DNA of 50,261 nucleotides from Acetobacteraceae bacterium (GTDB lineage Bacteria; Pseudomonadota; Alphaproteobacteria; Acetobacterales; Acetobacteraceae): NCBI GenBank assembly GCA_027488195.1, contig JAIYCD010000253.1:1-50261 (forward strand), written 5' to 3'. Both the position numbers and the translations under genes were made by a program. Below the pieces are notes generated by a model. The model was not told the DNA's origin. It did no database searches and worked only from the letters and a program-made list of their open reading frames with translations. Shown one piece after another: positions 43,506 through 50,261 of the stretch; position 1 is the first letter of the stretch; every line of letters begins with the position of its first letter.

Positions 43506-43625
43506 CCTGGTGCGGCTGTGCCGCACCAGGATGAGCTGGGTTTTGAGAGGAGGAGGCCCGGGGCCCCCGCGAAGATTTCGGCGGCGAAAGGCCGCCCAGC
43601 CGGCATTCCGCTGGCGAAAGCTTCG
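43506..43625. repeat. Multi-hairpin element between tctB and tctA
   Basis: The 203-base gap between tctB and tctA contains an 11-bp perfect stem CCTGGTGCGGC/GCCGCACCAGG with a TGT loop (43506-43530), the GC palindrome GGCCCCGGGGCC-like stretch near 43556, GGCGGC/GCCGCC (43580-43596) and two CGAA/TTCG mini-hairpins (43570-43580, 43615-43625). It may set the tctB:tctA expression ratio by partial termination or RNA stabilisation, or be a dispersed palindromic repeat. Which one cannot be decided from a single window. Confidence 0.5.
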
Positions 43626-43632
43626 TGGGGAA

Positions 43633-44163
43633 CTAGTACCCCAGATAGGTCTCGAGCGGGCCCTTGGGCAGGGCGACGAGGAACCAGAGCTCGAAGATGG
43701 CAAAGGCGATGCCCGCCGCCAGCGCGCCCGAGGGGAAGGAGACGACGGAGCGGAACTCGCCGAAGCGGATCATGAAGAAGGCGATCAGCAGGGCGGAGCT
43801 GACATAGATCCCGGCGAAGGGGATCACCGCGACATAGACCGCGGTCGGGATCAGCACGGAAGCGACCATGCGCAGCTGCGGCCAGGTGGCGAAGAGCGCG
43901 CCGTCGGACTTGGCGCTCGGCTTCAGCGCGATAGCGAGGTTTACGAGGCTCGCACCCACCAGGATGACGCCGAGCCAGAAGGGAAAATAGCCCGATTGCG
44001 GCCCATCGCTGGCCCAGCCGGCGCCCACGCGCAGGCTGTCCATGATGGCGATGCCGCCCATGGTCATGAGGGCGACGGCGGTCGCGATCTCCATGCCCTT
44101 CATGCTGGGGCCGCGCTCGGCCGCCGATGCGATCAGGGTGTCGTTGCCAGTGGTGACGCTCAT
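43633..44163 (-). CDS. tctB: Tripartite tricarboxylate transporter small membrane subunit TctB
   Basis: 176-residue small membrane subunit with four hydrophobic segments, starting MSVTTGNDTLIASAAERG. The segment GPQSGYFPFWLGVILVGASL is a TctB hallmark. It starts six bases after tctC and ends 203 bases before tctA. The usual gene order tctC-tctB-tctA is kept. Confidence 0.93.
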   Translation of the reverse strand: MSVTTGNDTLIASAAERGPSMKGMEIATAVALMTMGGIAIMDSLRVGAGWASDGPQSGYFPFWLGVILVGASLVNLAIALKPSAKSDGALFATWPQLRMVASVLIPTAVYVAVIPFAGIYVSSALLIAFFMIRFGEFRSVVSFPSGALAAGIAFAIFELWFLVALPKGPLETYLGY

Positions 44164-44169
44164 GTCAGA

Positions 44170-45171
44170 TCAGCCTCCAGAAGCGGCCAGGAATCCGGCC
44201 TCCTGCATCAGGGAACGGTGACGCGCCTCTTCGCGCGTCAGCCACTCGACGAAGGGCGCGCCCGTCATCGTCGTGGTGTTGAAGGCGCCGTTGGCCATCA
44301 GGTCCCGCCACTCGGGCGTTGCCGTCACGCGGTTCAGCAGGTCGATGTAGAAGGCGGTCTGCGGCGCGGTGATGCCCGGAGCCGCGAAGATGCCGCGCAG
44401 CATCAGGTATTCCACGTCGAGCCCCGCTTCCTTGCAGGTCGGGCTGTCCTGCCAGCCCATGGTATCGGTCACGCGGCCCTCGCCCGGCAGGCGGCGGCTG
44501 TCGAAGACGCAAAGCGGGCGCAGCGTGCCGGCGCGCCAATGCGTCACCGCCTCGATCGGATTGTTCACCGTGGCCTGGATGTGACCGCCGACAAGCTGCG
44601 TCGCCACCTCGCCACCGCCGCGGAAGGGCACATAGATGAACTCCGTGCCCATCGCGCGCTGCATGGCGACGGTGATGATCTGGTCTTCCTGCTTCGAGCC
44701 GGTGCCGCCCAGGCGGATTCGCTGAGTCTTCGCCGCCTCGACGAACTGCGCGAGGTTCTGCCAGGGCGCGGACGCGTTCACCCAGAGCACGAACTCGTCC
44801 AGCGCCATCATCTTCACCGGCGTCAGGTCCCGCCAGGAGAAGGGGATGCCGGTGGACATCGGCGTGGTGAAGAGGTTGGACAGGCTGATGATCAGCAGAT
44901 GCGGGTTGGCGCGCGCATTGCGGGCTTCGAGGAAGCCCTCTGCGCCGGCACCGCCCGCCTTGTTCACCACCATCATCGGCTGGCGCATCAGGCTGTGCTT
45001 GGTGATGATGCCCTGGATGATGCGGGCCATCTGGTCCGCGCCGCCGCCGGTGCCGGCGGGCACGATGAACTGAACAGGGCGCTGCGGCTCCCATGCACGC
45101 TGGGCCTGCGCGCCGCCGGCCATGGCAAGGCCGGCGCCGATCATCGGCAACTGGCGACGGCTGAGCATCAT
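44170..45171 (-). CDS. tctC: TctC periplasmic receptor of the TctABC transporter
   Basis: 333-residue Bug-type receptor, first gene of tctCBA. AGGAGG seven bases upstream of ATGATG. Signal MMLSRRQLPMIGAGLAMAGGAQAQ, then RPVQFIVPAGTGGGADQMARI and VVNKAGGAGAEGF. The only Bug receptor here that sits in a complete transporter operon. The divergent promoter region contains two palindromes. Substrate probably a C4-C6 carboxylate, not resolved. Confidence 0.95.
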   Translation of the reverse strand: MMLSRRQLPMIGAGLAMAGGAQAQRAWEPQRPVQFIVPAGTGGGADQMARIIQGIITKHSLMRQPMMVVNKAGGAGAEGFLEARNARANPHLLIISLSNLFTTPMSTGIPFSWRDLTPVKMMALDEFVLWVNASAPWQNLAQFVEAAKTQRIRLGGTGSKQEDQIITVAMQRAMGTEFIYVPFRGGGEVATQLVGGHIQATVNNPIEAVTHWRAGTLRPLCVFDSRRLPGEGRVTDTMGWQDSPTCKEAGLDVEYLMLRGIFAAPGITAPQTAFYIDLLNRVTATPEWRDLMANGAFNTTTMTGAPFVEWLTREEARHRSLMQEAGFLAASGG

Positions 45172-45199
45172 GGGCGGGCCTCCTGTGGCGTGAACCGGC

Positions 45200-45220
45200 T
45201 TTGTAAATGCCCTTTACAAA
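45200..45220. promoter_or_regulatory. TTTGTAAA-N5-TTTACAAA inverted repeat (operator candidate)
   Basis: A perfect 8-bp inverted repeat with a 5-bp spacer (21 bp in all), AT-rich in a GC-rich genome, lies in the 189-base gap between divergent tctC and the acyl-CoA ligase gene, 28 bases from the tctC start. The dimensions suit a dimeric regulator. No regulator gene is adjacent. A half-site-like TTTCGTAAA follows about 20 bases on. Confidence 0.6.
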
Positions 45221-45251
45221 CGCGCTTGGAACCCCTCTCGTTTCGTAAAGG

Positions 45252-45263
45252 AGTCAATTGACT
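45252..45263. promoter_or_regulatory. AGTCAATTGACT 12-bp perfect palindrome
   Basis: Perfect palindrome between the TTTGTAAA inverted repeat and the acyl-CoA ligase start (45361), about 98 bases upstream of that ATG. It could be a second operator or an accident of an AT-richer promoter region. No function assigned. Confidence 0.35.
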
Positions 45264-45360
45264 GTGAAGCGATGAAAAGCTTGCAAAGCCGCTTGGCAGC
45301 CTTCCGCTTCCGCGCGATGCCGCGTTTCATTGGGTCCGTGTTCCAGGAGAACTGCGTTTC

Positions 45361-46874
<1,514 letters not shown>

Positions 46875-46875
<1 letters not shown>

Positions 46876-47849
46876 TGAAGATCTGCGTGTTCGGAGCCGG
46901 CGCCATCGGCGGGCTGATGGCGGCGAAGATCGCGGCCGCACAATCGGCGGAGGTCACGATCATCGCGCGCGGGCCGCATCTGGCCGCGATGCAACAGAAC
47001 GGCCTGAAGCTGATCAGCGACGGGGCCGAGACCATCGTGCATCCGCGCTGCGTCGCCACCGCCGAGGAGGCGGGCGTGCAGGATGCGGTGATCGTCACGC
47101 TGAAGGCGCATTCGCTGGCCGGCGCGGCCAAGCAGATGCAGCCGCTGCTGGGGCCCGAGACGGCGATTGTCTCGGCGGTGAACGGCATCCCCTGGTGGTA
47201 TTTTTACAAATTCGGCGGCCAGTTCGATGGCCGCCGGGTGGAGAGCGTGGATGCCGAGGGCGAGGTTTCCGCGCTGCTGGCGCCGGAGCGCGCCATTGGC
47301 TGCATCGTCTATCCGGCGGCCGATGTGCCGGAGCCGGGGGTGATCCAGCACACCTATGGCGACCGCTTCACGCTGGGCGAGCCTTCCGGTGAGCGGACGC
47401 CGCGCATCGAGGCCATCGCCAAGGCGCTTTCGGCGGCGGGGTTCAAGGCGCCGATCCGACCGAAGATCCGCGACGAGATCTGGGTAAAGCTCTGGGGCAA
47501 CCTGGCCTTCAACCCGATCTCGGCGCTGACGGTGAACACGCTGGACCAGCTGACGAGTGATCCGGGTCAGCGCGAAGTGGCGCGGAACATGATGCTGGAG
47601 GCACAGGCGATCGGCGAGGCGCTGGGCGTGCGCTTTGCGATCGATGTGGACAAGCGCATCGCGGGTGCGGCGGAAGTGGGCGCGCACCGGACGTCCATGC
47701 TGCAGGACCTGGAGCGCGGCCGCCCGATGGAGATCGAGGCGCTGCTGGGCGTGATCGTGGAGTTCGCGGAGCTGACCGGGTTGCCGGCACCCACGTGCCG
47801 CACGGTGCTTGCGTTGGTGCGCGCCCGCGCCCGGGCAGCGGGACTCTAA
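46875..47849 (+). CDS. panE: 2-dehydropantoate 2-reductase family protein
   Basis: 324 residues. NADP-binding MKICVFGAGAIGGLMAAKI, the PanE active-site Lys region DEIWVKLWGNLAFNPISALT, and late EIEALLGVIVEFAELTGLPAPTCRTV. It could make pantoate for CoA, or be one of the many family members with another 2-oxoacid role; its linkage to an acyl-CoA ligase leaves both open. TGATG overlap with the upstream gene. Followed by paired hairpins before dnaJ. Confidence 0.88.
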
Positions 47850-47859
47850 GTTCCGGGGT

Positions 47860-47903
47860 CCGGGGCCTTTCGGCCCCGGCGGGTCCAGGGCAGCGCCCTG
47901 GAC
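47860..47903. terminator. Two strong hairpins between convergent panE and dnaJ
   Basis: CCGGGGCC/GGCCCCGG with a TTTC loop (47860-47879) is followed by GTCCAGGGC/GCCCTGGAC with an AGC loop (47883-47903), filling the 57-base gap between convergent stops. A bidirectional terminator is the simplest reading. No U tract. Layout recalls the hairpins after fabH and between tctB and tctA. Confidence 0.6.
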
Positions 47904-47906
47904 TCC

Positions 47907-49040
47907 CTACCTGCCCAGCCCGTCCCAGAACTCCTTCACCTTCGCGAAGAAGCCCTCGCTTTCCGGGCTGCTCTTGCCGCCCTGCACCGCCTCCGCCTCG
48001 AAGGCTTCCAGCAGTTCGCGCTGCTTGGCCGTGAGGTTCTGCGGCGTCTCCACGACGACCTGGACATACATGTCGCCACGCGCGGGGTTGCGCAGCACCG
48101 AGAAGCCCTTGCCGCGCAGGCGGAAATTGTCGCCGGTCTGGGTGCCGGCCGGAATCTTCACGGCCGAGCGCCCGCCATCAATGGAGGGCACCTCCACGCT
48201 GGCGCCAAGGGCCGCCTGGGTCATGCGCAGCGGCACCCGGACCATGATATTGGGCCCCTCGCGCTGGAAGATCGGGTGGGGCTTCACGCCGATATCCACG
48301 TAGAGGTCGCCGGCGGGCGCGCCGCGCAGCCCGGCCTCGCCCTCGCCGGTCAGGCGGATGCGGGTGCCGTCCTCGACGCCGGCGGGGATGGTGACGTTCA
48401 GCGTGCGGTCGCGCTGCACGCGGCCCGCGCCGGCGCAGACCTTGCAGGGATTCTTGATGATCTTGCCCGAGCCCGAGCAGGTGGGGCAGGTGCGCTCGAT
48501 CAGGAAGAAGCCCTGCTGCGCGCGCACCTTGCCCGAGCCGCGGCAGGTCCCGCAGGTGGTGGCGGAAGCACTCCCGCCCTCGGCGCCCGAGCCGCTGCAC
48601 GCCTCGCATTGCACGCTGCTGGGGACGCGGATGGTCTTCTTGGTGCCGGCGAAGGCCTCCTCCAGGCTGATCTGGACCTCCTGGCGGAGATCGGCGCCGC
48701 GGCCGGTCGCCTGGCGGCCGCCGCGCCCGCCGAAGCGGCCGAACATCTCCTCGAAGATGTCCTCGAAGCCGCCGCCACCGAAGGGATTGCCGCCGCCACC
48801 GCCGCCACCGCCGCCCTCGAAGGCGGCATGGCCGAAGCGGTCATAGGCGGCGCGCTTGTCGCCATCCTTCAGGACTTCGTAGGCTTCGCTGACTTCCTTG
48901 AAACGCCCCTCGGCCTTGGCATCGCCCTGGTTGCGATCGGGGTGGAACTGCATCGCGAGCTTGCGATAGGCCTTCTTGAGGTCATCCTCGGAAGCGTCCC
49001 GGCTGACGCCGAGCACTTCGTAATAATCGCGCTTGGCCAT
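47907..49040 (-). CDS. dnaJ: Chaperone DnaJ (Hsp40)
   Basis: 377-residue co-chaperone that stimulates DnaK and binds unfolded protein. J domain with FHPDRN, a Gly/Phe linker ([26 protein letters not shown]), four zinc-binding repeats ([32 protein letters not shown]) and the C-terminal peptide-binding domains. All eight zinc cysteines are intact. It lies 80 bases after dnaK with a strong hairpin in the gap, the classic dnaKJ order. Confidence 0.98.
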   Translation of the reverse strand: MAKRDYYEVLGVSRDASEDDLKKAYRKLAMQFHPDRNQGDAKAEGRFKEVSEAYEVLKDGDKRAAYDRFGHAAFEGGGGGGGGGNPFGGGGFEDIFEEMFGRFGGRGGRQATGRGADLRQEVQISLEEAFAGTKKTIRVPSSVQCEACSGSGAEGGSASATTCGTCRGSGKVRAQQGFFLIERTCPTCSGSGKIIKNPCKVCAGAGRVQRDRTLNVTIPAGVEDGTRIRLTGEGEAGLRGAPAGDLYVDIGVKPHPIFQREGPNIMVRVPLRMTQAALGASVEVPSIDGGRSAVKIPAGTQTGDNFRLRGKGFSVLRNPARGDMYVQVVVETPQNLTAKQRELLEAFEAEAVQGGKSSPESEGFFAKVKEFWDGLGR

Positions 49041-49067
49041 GGTGTCTCCTGGGCGGCATTACAGAGA

Positions 49068-49093
49068 CGCCCGGATCATCGCTGATCCGGGCG
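49068..49093. terminator. 11-bp hairpin between dnaK and dnaJ
   Basis: CGCCCGGATCA-TCGC-TGATCCGGGCG is a perfect stem-loop, with a nested CGCTAAAAGCG next to it on the dnaK side. In the dnaK-to-dnaJ transcript it lies between the two genes, so it may attenuate dnaJ or protect dnaK mRNA; on the opposite strand it is followed by TTTT. Function inferred from position. Confidence 0.55.
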
Positions 49094-49120
49094 CTTTTAG
49101 CGGGCTAGCTGGAGCGGTGC

Positions 49121-50261
49121 TCAGCCCTTCTTCTTCTTCGGGTCCACTTCCTCGAACTCGGCGTCCACGACCTTGTCGTTCGGCTTCTGCTGGTCCGGTG
49201 CGGCTTCGCCCTGGGGCGCCGCCTGCTCGGCCTTGTACATGGCCTCGCCGATCTTCATCGCGGCCTGGCTGAGCTTCTCGGCCGCCGCGTTGATGGCTTC
49301 CGCGTCGCCGCTCTCCATCGCCGCGCGGGCCTCGGTGATCAGCGCCTCCGCCGCCGTGCGCTCATCCGCCGGCACCTTGTCGCCATTCTCGCGAATGGTC
49401 TTCTCGGTGGAGTGGATCAGCGTGTCGAGCTGGTTGCGCGCCTCGACCGCCTCGCGGCGCTTCTTGTCCGCTTCGGCATTGGCCTCGGCGTCGCGCACCA
49501 TCTTCTCGATGTCGGCGTCGGAGAGGCCCGACTTCGCCTGGATCTTGATCTGCGTCTCCTTGCCGGTGGCCTTGTCCTTCGCCGAGACGCTCACGATGCC
49601 GTTCGCGTCGATGTCGAAGGTCACTTCCACCTGCGGCACGCCGCGCGGTGCGGGCGGAATGCCCTGGAGGTCGAAATTGCCCAGCAGCTTGTTGTCCGCC
49701 GCCATCTCGCGCTCGCCCTGATAGACCTTGATGGTGACAGCCGTCTGGTTGTCATCCGCGGTCGAGAAGGTCTGAGACTTCTTGGTGGGGATCGTCGTGT
49801 TGCGGTCAATCAGGCGCGTGAAGACGCCACCCAGCGTCTCGATGCCGAGGGAGAGCGGCGTCACGTCGAGCAGCAGCACATCCTTCACGTCGCCCTTGAG
49901 GACGCCGCCCTGGATGGCGGCGCCGATGGCAACCACCTCATCGGGGTTCACGTTGCGGGCCGGCTCCTTGCCGAACAGGCCCTTCACCGCCTCGATCACC
50001 TTGGGCATGCGCGTCATGCCGCCGACGAGGATGACCTCATCCACTTCGCCCGCCGTCATGCCGGCATCGGAGAGCGCCTTCTTCACCGGCTCCAGCGTGC
50101 GCTGCACCAGGTCATCCACCAGCGCTTCCAGCTTGGCGCGCGTAAGCTTCAGATTGAGGTGCAGCGGCAGGCGGGTGTTGGGGTCCATGCTGATAAAGGG
50201 GATGTTCACGTCGTAATCTGCGACGGTGGACAATTCCTTCTTCGCCTGTTCAGCCACTTCC
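49121..50261 (-). CDS. dnaK: Chaperone DnaK (Hsp70), 5' part missing at window edge
   Basis: C-terminal portion, about 380 residues, of Hsp70; a full DnaK is near 640. Visible: the end of the ATPase domain ([38 protein letters not shown]), the linker and substrate-binding start [21 protein letters not shown], the beta-sandwich, the helical lid and the tail [16 protein letters not shown]. The ORF-track start at 50257 is only the first codon that can be read as a start; the frame is open to the window end. Expected with dnaJ downstream. Confidence 0.97.
   Translation of the reverse strand, partial: EVAEQAKKELSTVADYDVNIPFISMDPNTRLPLHLNLKLTRAKLEALVDDLVQRTLEPVKKALSDAGMTAGEVDEVILVGGMTRMPKVIEAVKGLFGKEPARNVNPDEVVAIGAAIQGGVLKGDVKDVLLLDVTPLSLGIETLGGVFTRLIDRNTTIPTKKSQTFSTADDNQTAVTIKVYQGEREMAADNKLLGNFDLQGIPPAPRGVPQVEVTFDIDANGIVSVSAKDKATGKETQIKIQAKSGLSDADIEKMVRDAEANAEADKKRREAVEARNQLDTLIHSTEKTIRENGDKVPADERTAAEALITEARAAMESGDAEAINAAAEKLSQAAMKIGEAMYKAEQAAPQGEAAPDQQKPNDKVVDAEFEEVDPKKKKG

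Overview
This is a GC-rich, gene-dense bacterial chromosome segment that fits an Acetobacteraceae-type alphaproteobacterium, probably Roseomonas-like. The assignment is an inference. It rests on the strong G/C bias, the yceD-rpmF-plsX-fabH order, a ubiquinol-cytochrome c chaperone-family gene, separate BamE and DnaK/DnaJ genes of proteobacterial type, and five Bug/TctC-type periplasmic receptors, a family typically expanded in such genomes. I saw no rRNA, tRNA, CRISPR array, insertion sequence or prophage. No gap between genes exceeds about 205 bases.

Layout. 1-5.96 kb: dihydrolipoyl dehydrogenase (minus), two tandem small secreted paralogues, two tandem Bug receptors and a D-aminopeptidase. 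5.97-8.8 kb (minus): bamE, argD, argF. 8.86-12.3 kb (plus): ubiquinol-cytochrome c chaperone, yceD-like, rpmF, plsX, fabH, an envelope lipid and ribosomal protein cluster. 12.46-15.96 kb (minus): tcuA-tcuB-Bug, tricarballylate-type oxidation. 16.1-20.8 kb (plus): an EAL protein, then a flavin monooxygenase / cysteine hydrolase / unknown / enoyl-CoA hydratase operon. 20.8-28.8 kb: small membrane proteins, NDH-2, DUF167 and DUF3830 proteins, a minus-strand operon (racemase-superfamily protein, M3 oligopeptidase, polytopic membrane protein), a Bug receptor and a carboxymuconolactone-decarboxylase-family protein.

28.8-35.5 kb is the most distinctive region. A HTH plus periplasmic-binding-like regulator faces a seven-gene, almost fully overlapping operon: a TupBCA tungstate-type transporter, an orphan ModA-like binding protein, and a complete FecCD/BtuCD-type importer (possibly a MolBCA-like oxyanion system). 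The promoter gap carries three CGGCAAAT repeats at exact 10-bp spacing beside the regulator start.

35.5-37.1 kb: an orphan family-5 peptide-type binding protein. 37.2-38.4 kb: a compositionally different two-gene island with its own sigma70-like promoter, encoding a membrane-anchored small protein and a protein resembling the DUF6973 toxin-associated domain. 38.4-47.8 kb: carboxylic-acid genes (CaiB/BaiF CoA-transferase, 2-hydroxyacid dehydrogenase, enolase-superfamily enzyme, complete TctABC transporter, oxalyl-CoA-synthetase-like ligase, ketopantoate-reductase-family enzyme). 47.9 kb to the end: dnaJ and the 3' part of dnaK, which runs off the window.

The genes together suggest an organism that scavenges many organic acids, peptides and metal oxyanions. 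Short palindromes and multi-hairpin clusters in several intergenic gaps are probably terminators or operators.
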